Source: Macrocystis pyrifera (taxonomy: Eukaryota > Sar > Phaeophyceae > Laminariales > Laminariaceae). From it: a DNA stretch of 64,000 nt. The stretch covers positions 14,656,080-14,720,079 of the forward strand of contig JASSKH010000007.1 in assembly GCA_031763025.1 (NCBI GenBank). The letters run 5' to 3'. The notes beneath the pieces were generated by a model. That model did no database searches. It saw nothing but the letters and a program-made list of their open reading frames with translations, and had not been told where the DNA came from. Every line of letters begins with the position of its first letter. Position 1 is the first letter of the stretch. The position numbers and the translations under genes were made by a program. Positions 21,661-34,964 of the stretch are shown here, piece by piece.

Positions 21661-22001
21661 GGCGTCCCCGGTGGCTTGATAGGTGGTCCGCGTGCCTGTC
21701 AAGATCAATTTCGTGGGTTCAAGTCTCACCGAGTGCATGCATGCTCATAGGGACTTTTTCTTGCATAAGAAAATGATACCTGGTAAGCGGAAAGCGCGAG
21801 AGCGTGAGTTGGCTACATTCGATGAAAATCGACGAGCAGTGGGAATGCTGAACCCTATGCGCGACAAAAACAAAGGCACGTACCGGGGGGGAGAAGGGAC
21901 GACACCTGTGTCCACGGCTTGTCCAGAAGGTCGTCGAGGGTAAAACCTCTTACGAGTGGGCTGGAAAGTAAAAGTGATGAAAAAAAAAAAAAAAAAAAAA
22001 A
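21661..22001 (+). mobile_element. tRNA-derived SINE, copy B (full length)
   Basis: It begins GGCGTCCCCGGTGGCTTGAT. Within 70 bases it has an A-box-like GGTGGCTTGATAGGTGG and a B-box GGTTCAAGTCTCACC whose flanks can pair as a T-arm. It ends in a run of about 22 A. AGTACCT appears just before the head (21648-21656 area) and directly after the A-tail, a plausible 7-bp target duplication. The acceptor stem does not pair, so it is a tRNA-derived retroposon and not a tRNA gene. Confidence 0.88.
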
Positions 22002-23184
22002 GTACCTCTAGCGAGAAAAGCAAAAAGACATAAATCTCGCCATGTTTACAGAAAATATAAGAAATAATGACACTGCATAGGTTTATTTGGGGGGGGTGCT
22101 GACACATACCACTCTGGACGATAATTTACGAGTAACACCTTGTGGAGTCTTATTAATATCAAAATTAAACGCAATTATTTTTCCCGCCAGCGTGGTACTG
22201 CTGCATCAACGAAAGTAGGTGCATGCTGCTGTGTACGTACAGCACTACGTTTACAGCAGTAGTACCAACGAACAATTTGAATGTTGTACCAGGCATACTA
22301 TATGCTCAATCATCGACAGCAAGTCCGTGTGTGGGTGCTCGTGGTGGCGCAGCAGTAATACCTGGTTGGTACGAGTACGAATGTATGAAAATATCAAACA
22401 TACGTATGTGCATAAAGAGTACTACTATGTACGAGAGTACTATTAATACTACTACTGCTTGCTGTACTACTACACCTGTTGTACAGACAGATAGATCCTG
22501 CACACCGTATCATTCATAAAACGGCAGGTCAGCATCTTGACGATCTTGTAGATGGTGATCGTTTGCTAGAAATGAGAACAGCAGTACAAAACAGTAGTAC
22601 ACAGCAGTAAAGATTAGCAACGTGCCTGTTACCTGAGACGTTCTGGTATAGCGACCCCAGACCCAAGAATTCAAAGCCATTTTCTTCGAACGAACCCCAA
22701 ACCCCATAGCATGCGATTTCCGGGCGGGTGTGGAACACCAACCGATTAAAAGATCCGAAAGAAAGATACACCGCACCGTACCTGGTATGTTGATATCCTC
22801 AAGGGTGCGAACCAGCACACAGCAAAGTTGGCGCTACCGTTGCAGACGAGAGCAGTAACGTCGAGTAGGGTTGCCACACACACCATATCAGACCGTGATC
22901 CGGAGCCAGGAGTCGTCCTGGGAGGGGGCAACGCGTACCGTACTGCTGGCGGGTCTAAGATCGCCAGTACCAGTATTATTGACGAAGGATCGTGCTTGGT
23001 GAGAGTTTTCTTTTTCTAAATACAAAAATACCGTCCGAGTGAGTACTTGTATTGAATACCAGGTATTAAGCAGTCTCTCGCGGGACTACCAAGAACTACG
23101 CACGTGCGAGATATTGGGTGGTGTGTGCAGTCACTGCTGTGTCTTTTCCGGCGTCTAATCTAAAGTGGCACCCTCCTACTGTAC
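22002..23184. other. Non-coding stretch rich in TACTGCTG / CAGCAGTAC words
   Basis: Several short imperfect copies of TACAGCAGTAC and TACTACTGC around 22195-22620. No exon supported. Confidence 0.4.
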
Positions 23185-23262
23185 CTACCAGGTACCAGTA
23201 TCTGGTATAAAAATATACCAGGTACGAGCAGGTACCACCTGGTACCAGGTACCTGGTATATG
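23185..23262 (+). repeat. Cluster of TACCAGGTA-type palindromes
   Basis: At least six overlapping forms of ACCAGGTA / TACCTGGT within 80 bp. It is the densest cluster of a word found throughout the window. Confidence 0.8.
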
Positions 23263-23328
23263 GGTAATACGTCGGAATAATAAAAAATAGGATCGGTATT
23301 TATTACCCAAGTACAAGTGAGGCGATGC

Positions 23329-23364
23329 TCATGCCCTCCCTCATGCCCTCCCTCATGCCCTCCC
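23329..23364 (+). repeat. Perfect 12-bp repeat, three copies
   Basis: TCATGCCCTCCC occurs three times head to tail. Confidence 0.92.
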
Positions 23365-24359
23365 TCGTGGTCTCACTAGGTATACGTAGCTGTTGCCAGC
23401 CGTACACGGTAGTAGAATCAATCGATACTGCGCTACTGGGCTCTGCCATACAGTATGGCTAGAGTGAGTCGATCCACCGCCAAGTGCTCCGCAACATATT
23501 GTGTCGAGAGGGAAGACCCCAGGAAACACCGACTACCCGTACGTGGCAGGTCTCGATTTGTAGGTTTGTATCTTCGTGTTGCTGGAGTCAGCCTCCTGAT
23601 ACTTCGAAGTAGAGGGTGATATCATAGGAGGCTGAGAGATGGGAGTTGTGCCATCATGCCACCACGTTGTTCCAGCAACGTGGCGAAAGTTGCCTCCCTG
23701 TCGCTGTGTGGCAACAACACATCATACCTGGTACGTACGATACACAAAAACAATCCCGTGCAGGTAATGATCTCACAGCACTGCATCGTACAGCAGTACA
23801 GTACTCTCTCCAGCCCCTTCCTTTCGTAACTTAAATCCGGGTCACGTTGCAGGTACTCCCCCCTCTCCCCACTATATCGGTAACGTGGTAAGCCTTTCTT
23901 TCAAATAGTGGTCGTCAAGGCGTAGTGTACACCCTCAGACCTTGCGCATCACCTTCCCTACACGTAGTACAGTAGTAGCAGGTCGACCACACGATTACAC
24001 AGACTGACGCTATATTTTACCGTACACTGGAGTCGATTAACAGTACTAATAGCAATATACGAGGACTAGATACGTGTATAAGAAACGACACAACACACAG
24101 GCTCAAAAGTCAACGCTGAGGAATGTCCATGTGAAGCTGGAAGTGGCTTTTCGAAGAACCCGTCTCGTAGAAGCCAACGTAAGCCACCGTCTACCATTGC
24201 ATGCGGTAGTCAACGATGTTAGCCTGGATGCTCGAGATCCTCGAGATCCTATTGTATACACGCCACATCAATCAATCGATCGCACTTGGAACCATGTACC
24301 CAATTCTTATTACTGTACTCGAACCTGCTCCTGCTATACAGCAGGCCAACCAACCAGAA
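23365..24359. other. Upstream region of the C2/IQ gene
   Basis: No gene supported. A possible acceptor (CTGCTATACAG, about 24343) just before the proposed start suggests a 5' UTR intron. Confidence 0.4.
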
Positions 24360-27300
24360 ATGAGCTCAGATTGTGATGCTCCCGTCGAAGAAAAGGGCGA
24401 AGAGAGCATTCGTCGAAAGGGGGTGGACGAGAATGTAAAGCTGGATCAAGGAGATATCATGCGCACAGGGAAACGCCCATCGGAGTTCAACAGGTAACCC
24501 AGCTCCAACCATTCAAACTCATCCCAAGTACCTCTTAACTACTTCACATACACCGGAACCTATTATAGCAATATGATGGTATTTTTCACGTGAATGGTTT
24601 CTACTTTTCATGAGTTTTGATTATCTCCTACTAATAAAACAAAACACCTGGAACTCTATCACTATTGTTATATTGTGCAACAGGGGGGAGCGGACGCCAG
24701 GCCATGAAGACAAGCGGATTTCAGATAGTTCGTACTCTCAGCTTCGTGACTACTGTGCAGCAAACAATTCGGGGTTGCGCGATGGGAATCTCCCCCCAGA
24801 TCGTGCGAGTCCTCGCGGTAAGTGCGGGCTAAATATTAAATCCCCCGCGTTCTCCTTCTGAAGTTCTGCCATGAGCAGCAATGAAACCCGCTTGCGAAAA
24901 TAGACGCGTGCTAGCACGTTTAACTTATTTTGCCCTGCAAGGTAAATATTTGTGACGGACGGGGCTCCTCAACTAAGGAACAATCCAACGTACAGCAGTT
25001 ATCTTTTGGACCTCATTGGTGTTTTTCAGTGTTTGTACCCAGCTACCACCTAGGCCATGGGACTGCTCCATCTGGTCAAGGCTACAATTGTTCTCAAAAC
25101 CAGGTGCTGGGGTGAGGCACTAATAGTGCTAATTTGCCAATAGTGCTGGTAGTACTATTAGTGCTATTAGTCTTAATAGTGCTAATAGTGTTGTTGGGTG
25201 CTAATAGTACTAAAAGTGTAGAGCTCCTAAAGTAGGGCAGGAGGCCCAAAAAAGCTATTGTTAATAATACGTGCACCCCTACCGTACCATGCATCGGTAG
25301 ATGGATCTTTCCCCAAGAAAAGCAAAGTATGAAGATGGCGTGTACAGGATGTGACACGACCGTTTCCAAATCATCGCAGTTTATGTTACGCCTAACCCTT
25401 ACCCCTCTCTGCCCCCTCCTCACAGGAAACTCCCACGATGGTAGCGACCGCGGGGACGCTCAAGACGACGATGAAGAAAGGCCAAGACACAATTCTGGAG
25501 AGGGAGGCAAGCCAGTGCCTAGGTCGACAGCTGCCAACGCGCAGGACAATTTCGAAGCCCTTAATTTGGCTGTTACCGTCACACGCGCCGAGGGGCTTTC
25601 GGTAATCGCAGCAAGGCATACCTTCCGTATGCCGAAGAACAACCCAACACAACATCGATACGTACGACTGAGTGTTCTCGACTATGCTGAAGAACGCAAG
25701 GTTCTCGCTTCTGCAGTTACGTCAGCTGTATCCGGAAATAAACCCGGCTGTGGCTGGGGGGACGATGAGCGTGGTGAAACGCTACATTTGGCAGTAGACG
25801 AAGCTGCTCCAGGTACCAATGATGGCGGGGAGGAGATGTCATTACAATCGTCCAGAAAAAAACAACTTGTACTGGAAGTCGAAGTTTGGAGAAGTAAGAC
25901 GGAGACCGGGGGAGATGAGATTCTGCTTGGCCGCGGACAGACACCTGTGGGGCATGCCGGGCTCTTAGAAGTCAACGAATCGGAAGCTCGGTGGGTGGTC
26001 CTTTCCCTCGACGACAAGCCAAAAGGAAAAATCGAAATTTCTGTGTCGGCCTTAACCAGCACAAAAACAAGGGACGCAACGAGTCAGTTGGAAAATCTTG
26101 ACCAAGAAATCGACCTGGAACAGGACGGACAGAAGGAGGCTGTCAGTGATGGTGACATATCAAAACGGGATGACGACGATGACCGAGAGCTAAGTGCCAG
26201 TAGTGAGGGTGGGAGCGAGGGAAACACCCACAGGAAGGAAGGGAATACGGATGCGCCTAAGGAAACCTCACCGAAGGCTCGCGCCACGAAATGGGGACTT
26301 CCAAGCATGCCAGATATCAAGAGCACTCTCAATGCGAGCTTATCACGAGCAACGAACATGATAGCGAAGCAACCAGAAGCACCAACGAACAACGAGAAGC
26401 AAACAGAGGCATCGATTAACAACGAGAGAGATGCGGAATCGGAGGATGGCGCTTCTAAGGAGGGAACTATCGGCGAAGGTGTTCCAAAGGGGGATGGCGA
26501 GCGGCAATCGGTGACCGGAGATGAGGCTGGCCGCCAAGCGAAAAGCAACATATCTTCAATGGGGAAGAGTGCGTCTCACGGAATGCCGGGAATGCTTGGC
26601 GCAAGGCATGGCATGCTTTCGCTCAAGGAAAGCCTGCAGGCTAGATTTACCGGAACTAGCGGGAAGCTCCGCACAGAGCACGAAAGTGGCCAGGACGAGG
26701 GGATGGCGGGGGAGCAGTCGGAAGTCGGAGGGGCTCGTTACGAAGGCGGTGCGGGTCAGGACCCTGTAAACAGAGACAATACGCCAGTCTTGAGTTACAG
26801 CTCGCTTACACCCGATCAGGGTCAAGGTGCCTCAGTTATCACGCTACCGGGGCGACAAGCACTCGACTTTAAGGAGAAGCAAGCTGAACTGGAAAATATA
26901 TATACAGATGCGGATAATTCACAGACCTTGCCAACAGATACGCCGGGAAGGAAGCAGTCATCACGAGAACACAGCAGGAGGGGGTCTTTGGGCGAGGACG
27001 GCACGCGGGCCAAGCTACGCGAAAGTCGCTCCAGGGCAGACAGTGTGTCACCACTGAGGTCCCTCTTGCAAGATGATACCGCTGATCAAGCTGGTCATGC
27101 AAGCGACAGCGAAGAAGAGCGGCAGGGCAACAGCAAAGAAGAGCAGCAGTCGAATGGAGAGGAGGAGGCGGAGGACGGCGAGGGAAAGGACCAACACGAA
27201 CACGTCGGGGACAATCCTGCTGGCTCCGGGCACACCAAGTGGTCTCCTGCCCACACCCTCTCGGTGCCGGTTGTCGCATCATCTGTGAAGGAAGCTGCTG

Positions 27301-30300
27301 CAAGAGTCAAGTCATCGTTGTCTTCGCCCAAGATTTCTGGGTCTCTAAAAAGTTTCAGGTGGAACAGGCATAAGGAGGATAGTTTTACCAACGAGCCATC
27401 GCCTCAATCGCCTCAGCGTGCCTCCACGGAATATGCTGCGAACGACATCGCCCCTACGACCACCACGGGTGCGCTTGAGGCGAATAAATCTGGAAACGAC
27501 GACGGGGAGGAAGGCTCTCTCGACAGCGTTTCTTCCCAGTCCCCACCTTTGGCGGCTGCTACAATCTTGGTCACGATTTTTCGGGCAAGTGATCTACCGG
27601 ACATTTCGGCGAAGAGAATATTCGGGCGCTCAAAGAAAGATGGCGCACAAGATCCTTATGTCATCCTGAAGGTGCACGAATGTGAGGCGGTAACGTCAGC
27701 CGCGCAAAGAGAAGGGCAGGAGTGCGCATGGGGCAGCGGCGACGAAGGGGAGGTTGTGGAGATACCGATACCTGTCTCAAAAGTTCCAGACGCAGGTCTC
27801 GAGTCGTCAAACCTGATCGTAGAAGTGCGGAACAAGACGACCGATGTACGGGAAAAAGACGCCTTACTGTCTTCGACGGAGATTCCCCTCATAGACTGGC
27901 TGGGAAAGAAGGCCACTTGGGCCCACTTGGAGTCGACAAGCAGTCCAGGAGGCCGTGTGAAGCTGAGTGTCGCCTTGACTAAAAGAGAGGCAACCCCCAC
28001 CGTGTCTAAACTCGACCTTCACAAGGCCTCCATGGGCAGTGTGAGTGATAAGACGTCTGCCACCACCGGAATAGTCGCGGTAGGAAATAACGCTGGCCCT
28101 GTCAATATCACGTCAACCAAGGTGAACAGTGACGTCCATGGCGCTTTCCAAGACCTTGAGCTTGACCCACAGCCGAATTTGGGCCAACATGGCGGCATGA
28201 CGGTAATCGCCGAGCGCGACCCAAAAGCTGTCTCTATTGACGATACGTCGCGAGCGTCTTCTGGAAGTGACAAAGGCAGACTTAGTCGCAGAGAGAGCAA
28301 GCCTGATGCGTCACGCCGTAACCTCAGGTCGCTTCCGTCGAAGGAAAATCTTGAAAAAGCATCAAACCGTGGGCAGAGTGACTCCCACGCGATATCTGGA
28401 CCTTTGCAAGGACAGCCCGAGACCGGGGACGAAGTGGCCCTACTTCAAGTAGACGCTGGTAACGAAGCTACTGCTGCTACTTCTAGCCACGCCATTGGGC
28501 CGAAACATGATGCAGGTGGGACCTTGCCCCCAGCAAGAGATGTGATGGAGGCTGCTGACGATCGTGAAGGGGGTGTTGCTGGCGTCGAATCCACATTGCC
28601 TGATGACAATATCAATATAACGGTACTGGTTCAAGAAGCCGACTCGCTGGCGATATCATTGTCCAAGAATGCGTTTGGAAGGCCCAAAAAAAACGCTACC
28701 CAGGACCCATACGTCGTGTTGCGCACGTGCGGTGGTAGAAAAGCCACATCGGCCGTCGTCGAGGGTGGGTCGAAGTGTCAATGGCCAGGTACAGCTGGGG
28801 AGGCTGTATGTCTGGCTGTGTCGTCTGCGAACCTCACGGCGGCGGGTTGGGGACAAGCAGAGGCCGAGGGTCCCCATCTGACGGTAGAGGTCTGGAATCA
28901 GGAGAGTCCCAACAGGCAGGGGGATATTTTTATTGGCTCGGCAGATGTTAAACTTCAGGACTACCTCGGTTCTGGCCCTAATTGGGTTGACCTACATCGA
29001 AGGAAGAACAATAGAGGCCGAATTATGATCGACGTGAGTTGTCCTATCCTCCAGCACAGCTTGTCCGATGCGGGCCAGAAGGTTGAGCTAAACACCAAAA
29101 GACTGAGCGTCACGGGAAATTTGCCGGAAGTAATCGAGAGGGCGGAGGATACCCGCCGAACGTCCTCGGAGTTGTTGGAAGGAGGAGGAGGGGCAGAGGC
29201 GCAAAAAAATTGGCCGAAGCAGGTTGAGAAAACAGAACAAGAACAAGACGATGTTTCCAACTTGGATACAACAACAAACCGCCGTAAGCCCGCCCGCCGT
29301 TCAAGTCAATTTTTAAGCGATGCACTCGACAAATATGGCAGACCAATCCGAGAAGGAGAGGAAAATAGACGTTTGTCAGATGCAAGTATTGAGGCGGTTT
29401 GTCAAGTAACTACCGCCAACTCTTCGCTCTCTCTTGTTGACCCGGACGATTCTCTCGATTCACCAGCACTCCCTCGGAAAGAGCGGCAAGAGAAGACGCC
29501 AAACGCGCAAGAAGCAAGATTAGGAGACGGCATTGATGGGAACTCCAACGTACCCACAGCAGGCGTTTCAGATTCAGACGCCGTGGTAAACGGTCAACGT
29601 GCCCGGTGTCCCCAGGAGGTTGAGAACGACAAAATTGACCCAATCATAAACGGGTCTACCGCGGGTAGTGCGGTTTCGTGCGTTGTGACTAGCGCCGAAA
29701 ATGTCAGACCTTCTCCGGAGGTTAAGAAAGAGGCGACCAACGGAGATATTCATGGCTTGTCCAGACAACTAGTTGGTGGGACAGCGGCGGCACTAGATTT
29801 GACTAATTCTGGCCCCATCACGGACCCGCGAGTTTCTCCAATGTCAAAGCAGGAATCGACAAGGGTGGACAGCTTGACTGCAAATATCAATTCCGTGCGA
29901 GACCACTCTGACTCAGAATCTACGGAGTCTTTTCAGCCAGGGTCAGAACATAGTTCGCAACCCAAACACCTTAATGGCGATGAATGCGGCGATGGATGTG
30001 TACGTGCTCTTGATCAGGACCAGAGATCCCGCTCAAAGTCACTAAGCGATGAGTTGCACTCAAACGGTGCCTTAAGTGGTGCCTTAAGTGCTGGACTTTG
30101 CGAAATTTCGGATGGAGGTTTGCAAGCATCGAAACCAGCTGCCACCCACGATCCGAGAAGCTTAGCGCAGCCCCATGCCATCAAACTGGACGAGGAATTT
30201 CCAAAGCAACAGAAACCGGCGAAGAAACTGGAGGTGACAGCACCCAACCATTCGCCAGCCGACGCCGTGGCTCAGATGCGGACAGAAAAAAACGACTTGT

Positions 30301-32740
30301 AAGGGCACGTGAGATAGCGCGGCGCCACCGGCGAATTATCTCTGGGTGCAAGCCGGTCGGACGTCGTAGGCGCATCGACGCCCCGCCCGGTGTCCAATCT
30401 ACCGACAGCTTTTCGACAGTGACGCCGGAGCAAGCGCGAGCGGTGACAACAATACAAGGCGCCTGCCGCGGTCGAGCGGCGCGACGACGTCTTCGGGAAC
30501 GCCAACGTGCGTCGATAAAGATCCAGGCTGTGTGTCGGGGGTATGTAAGCCGAAGAGAGTGCACAGGTTTTCGCGCCCGGACAAAACGCGCGAATGTTGA
30601 AGAGAAACGGGCGCGTCAGCGACGATCGAGAATGGCCGCAACGCAGAAGGTGTGTGTGTGTCTTTCTGTTCGGTCTTGTCGCTGTGCCCTAAAGCTTCGC
30701 CTCCATCGTCTATTGGGATTTGTCTTTAAGCGTCGTATATAACTTTTCCTACGAGTATGGGGGATGCTGAACCCTATGCGGCATACAACGAACTCAATGT
30801 TCTGGTGGGGAGAAGGGAAGACATCCATTAACACGTTACTAACAATGAAGACGGCTTGTCCAGAGGATCGTCGAGGGTAAGAACTCGTGCGGTGCAGTGT
30901 CCTGATCAAATGAGCGCTACGTATATTGGTACGCCACTCATAGATTGCCCCTGCTCTGCTCCTATGGTACCCAAGGAATTGAACCTCCTCCGCAGGACAC
31001 CTACACGGGACCTGACTAGGATCTTCGCTCTTCGCGCCGAGACAATGGCAGTACGGATTCAACGATTTTGGAGACAACACGGTGGTCAAACCAGTCTTCG
31101 GGGCGGCGTCGGCGAAATTTCGGGCGGAAAATATATTCGACATTTCCCGAGCGGATCTAAGGACAGGTTGCCAAATGTTGACACTGAAAGACAGACCATA
31201 ACAGCACCAAGGATCAAGTCCTGCCGAAGGTATGGACGACTGATAGCGTGCCTTGTTGTGATGAGTCTTGTGTGTTGTAGGCGTTCATGTATGTCGCGGT
31301 ATATATAATACACAAACTGCGTCCAGAAGCACCCATTTCTTCGTTAATTAATTTCACATCTACCGCCTGCCACCATTATTTCGTCTGCCACTATTATTTC
31401 ATCAGCGATCGTTCCCCGCCTTCGAGCATGACGCTGGAAGCCCTTCGACTGCGGGTCGAAACTCGGCAGCGAGCTAGAGGTCTCTATCGTGACCAGGGGG
31501 TTGGGGGAGCCTAATCCCACCCGGCATATGCGAGGCATTTGGAGAGGCGAGGCGTCAACAAACCACGAAGGGAACAATCGACTCCACATATGAATCGTTG
31601 ATGGAGTGGCAAGAAGAGGTGAGCGTCAACACGTGGAAATACCGCTGTAGCGAGGCAAGGCTTGCTACCCTTACCACTACGAGCAAAATCGTCGACTTCC
31701 ATTTGTGCAAATGGTAACGCTTTGTAGGACGGACGGTTACCAATAACAGCTATTCATGTACCTTACACAATTGTGGATCTCGATCCTCAGGTGTCGCGAC
31801 TCACAGATTCTGCCTCTCACTCGGAAGTTGAACGAGCCGTCGCCGCAAAGCGTCGTAGCCACCGCTTGACCAACTTTAGGAGACTCCAAGATCAGCTCCT
31901 GCACCCGCCGAAGCTGAATAGTACAGAAAGGAAGGATCCGAGCGCAGGGCAGGTCGAGGACGTCGGAAAGGAATGGAGTCTAGCAGAACAGCCAGAGCAA
32001 CGGGGCCGTGCACAGAGAGCTCACGTCCTTGCTGTTACAGCTGCCAAGGTCGAAGGTAATAAGGTGCGGCTGGTTGCGGATACAGCGTTAAATTTCTAGA
32101 CATTTCATTGGACGCGGTTGTGCCATGCCCCCTGAGAACGAGTGTGTAGAAATGTCAAAACCCGGATACAGCAAGACTGGGGTGGTCCCAAAATATACGC
32201 ATCATACCCCTGCATTGCTTTAACATCCTCAAAAGCAGTACAGGTGCCATCAGTATTCATAACCCTGTGTCTGTTTCGCTTGAGGAAACTTCCCCTCGGG
32301 TCTCTCGCATCAACCACGTGTACAATATCTTAAATGAATCCACGGATGATAGCCTATCTCAAAGGTCTCCAAATCAATGTATTTCCCCCCCCTCGTCCCC
32401 TCCCCGCATAAGGGGGATGATCGTATCACGCAGTGTGTATTTGGTGAAGCACCCACGAGGCATTTACATAGTAAACCATTGCTGTCTCTGGAAGTGGCCA
32501 CAACAGAGATTAAATCAATTCATTGATGCTGTCATCCATATGCATGAAAACCCGCCTCTAAAGCGGTTCTTAGTAGGATGCAGCTCACCCTTCATGCGAC
32601 TCGCCCAACACCTCACGGCGCTTCGCACTTGGTGCAAGCAATGTCTACCTGGTCAGTGAAAACCCGACGTGCTCCGTCCCGGCATTGTAGGGATGCGAGG
32701 GTCTATGGTCATACGACTACGGCCATGCACGATAATGAGT

Positions 32741-32786
<46 letters not shown>

Positions 32787-34964
32787 TCCACGCCTTCGTA
32801 TTCACTTCCACTTCCAATATGTTTCAGCCGTGGGCTACAAGCCTCCCAGCGGACGTGGGGCTCGGCCAAATAATAGACATTCGTCGCGTACTACCCTCCT
32901 GGTCAAAAAAAATCGGCAGGTCGGGGCGGTCGACGTTCACAAACAGGCTACAGAGACTACGGCGAAGGGTATCCTAGCGAAGATGGTACTGGTGCCGGCG
33001 GTCACAGTTTTAGTAGCGATGAAGCCTCTTTATGGTGGTACACCTTCGCCTGCACGGGGGAAGGGGGTGAGGCGGGCGTCTCGAAGAGGGTGAGTACTCC
33101 TTTCGATATCTGTCGTACGAACCCCCTGTACCAGTACGAACCAAATACCTCTATCATAACCTGTAGTACAACTACCGGCATCGTACATATCAATGAACAT
33201 GTAGAGTGAGGGATGAAGTTCGTGTGAGCATGAATGATGAAGGATCAAGGCTGTTTCGAGTGACACTCCGGGCGCAACATTCCTCCCTGAAGGTTAACAT
33301 CGCGCAAGAGAAAAGGTGGTATTTTGGAGCAGCGAACATACACCCTCCATCGCGCAACACACTCTTTGACAACGTCATCTTGTCGGCGACTAAAGCCCTG
33401 CCCACTGCCAACCCCTGTCGATCCACGACTTATTGTCGTTCACTCGTCGTACTCATTATTGTCATCGGGGGGAAATCTATTGGCGCCAATAGGATAACGT
33501 GTTTCCCGAGCTGCTGGAGAGAGTGAAAACGAACCTAAAACACAGAAGGGAGCACGCCGAGCGAGAAGAGCACAAACACCGACTTACGGTGGCGCGCAAG
33601 AGACACAGCATCGTTGAGAAGGTAAATCAATTGCTTTTGTTACCTTTGTTGTTTTGCTGCTTTTGACTGAGACATTGTGACGACCCACCTCTAGACCCTG
33701 GGCTGCAATCCACCGACAGTAATAGTGTCCATTACACGAAGTGCTATAACATTGGATTGGTGGAGTTCACTTCTACAAGCAGTACCACATGTGTGAGTTC
33801 CAGGGGCTGATACCACCTGACAGCAACGCATCATCCGGTCACCCCCTTGGGCCGCCTTTCAAATTCCTTAAAACGTGTAGGATCGCTTTCGTAAGACTTT
33901 AGAACGAGCCGGCGGGAATACATACATTGTGCTTGTTACACCATTATATCAACACCCCCTTGTACGGACTCAGGTTATCCATCAGCAACACCAGCAACAA
34001 GTCGCCGATCACCTGTGTCCGCACTACTCACAAGATCGGGTGACGGAAGCTCAGCGGGTTGCGGCCGTAGTTATTCAGGCGTGCGTCCGAGGATTTCTTG
34101 AGCGCAAGAAGGTGGCGGTGTTGCGCGCGGAGATGCGGGTGTTTGGCGCTCTGCAGGTGGGGGGCTGCCAGACATTTAGTAATACCGTATCCATGCGGTG
34201 TTCGTATGAACGTTTTTCGTGGCCACAACAGCATCCCAATAGCCCGACAAACAGTCAAAATTGTGTTGTATCGTGTCCATCATCGGTATGTATTTAGAGG
34301 CAGTGGCAGCCAGGCGTGATCCCATCATCACCAACAAGCACGCATATTCACATTTGAGTGCCGCACTTCTGGGGTGGTGGGTTTCCAAGGAACATCGTGC
34401 ATAGCACCAAGGTGACCACCGTGCTAATACTCAAAGCCGAGAAGCAAATCGATCGGCGAGGCCCGCGTCGAAGACATCTCCCCGGTGTTCCATCAATATA
34501 ATTAGTCAGTGTTAGTTGCCTCTTGTACAGCGTTTGTAGCGATATAGCGAAGGCACCTCGTGTCCACTGCTTATGTGTGCCAGGGTGTGTACCCTGCGTG
34601 TACTTCCTCTGGTCGCAGCTGTCTCGTACGCCACGCTCATTACTCTTCCCCTTCCACCCCTCTATCAATACCTGATGCTGGTCTCAATCACCAAGCACGC
34701 AACTGATCCCCCCCACGTGCGCTTTCGATGCAGGCCCTGGTCAACGAACTCCGCCAGCCGGAGCTCGACGAAGTAAGCATCGCGGACCCCATGCACAGCT
34801 TGGCCGGTATCCTTGCCGAGCACACGTGTAAGGCGAAAGGCGATTTAAGAGGCGCCGTGTCAGAATCGATACAAGCAGTTTCTCGCTGCCGAGGACGGCC
34901 GCCGGGGGCCATGTTGAGACGCGCGCGTCGACGCCTGGTCCCAAATAAGTACGATGTTCCCTGA
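24360..34964 (+). CDS. Large C2-domain and IQ-motif protein
   Basis: Proposed exons: 24360-24493 (ATG), 24684-24817, 25426-30298, 30409-~30651, 30996-?, ~31495-31618, 31791-~32055, ~32920-33089, 33493-33621, 33974-34156, 34734-34964 (TGA). Phases agree at every join tested. The product is about 2,200 residues. Three C2 domains lie near residues 134-300, 800-940 and 1150-1296. The second and third each begin with a V-x-V-x-x-A-x-x-L strand and keep QDPYV; the first has lost it, and the calcium-loop acids are incomplete, so lipid or protein binding may be calcium-independent. Long acidic Ser/Glu/Lys-rich linkers separate them. The C-terminal third has at least four IQ motifs: TTIQGACRGRAARRRL, IKIQAVCRGYVSRREC, VRIQRFWRQHGGQ and VVIQACVRGFLERKKV. 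These suggest calmodulin or light-chain binding. The combination points to a membrane-associated signalling scaffold. Exons between 31.17 and 31.49 kb are uncertain. Confidence 0.8.
25120..25212 (+). repeat. Degenerate TAATAGTGC repeat in intron
   Basis: About eight imperfect copies of CTAATAGTGC-like units within the intron before the main C2 exon. Confidence 0.7.
30762..30890 (+). mobile_element. SINE 3' fragment in an intron of the C2/IQ gene
   Basis: Contains GATGCTGAACCCTATGCG, GGGGAGAAGGGA and CGGCTTGTCCAGAGG in the order of the SINE 3' body at 21848-21940. It lacks the tRNA head and A-tail. Confidence 0.75.
32742..32784 (+). repeat. Run of 43 C
   Basis: Uninterrupted C homopolymer inside an intron of the C2/IQ gene. 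The length may be unreliable. Confidence 0.95.

Noticed and set aside
23329..23364. CRISPR-like spaced repeats
   Set aside because: Units are directly adjacent without spacers. No CRISPR array is present anywhere in the window.
26084..26551. Antisense frames inside the main C2 exon
   Set aside because: They are shadows of the GC-rich plus-strand coding sequence, which carries clear C2 domains.
32578..33093. Poly-Pro protein in an intron of the C2/IQ gene
   Set aside because: The Pro run comes from the 43-C homopolymer. The real exon nearby uses another frame (TGYRDYGEGYPSEDG...) that fits the splice phases.
33206..33526. Additional exon of the C2/IQ gene
   Set aside because: The open frame overlaps the well-supported exon at 33493 in another frame, and the flanking exons already join in phase without it.
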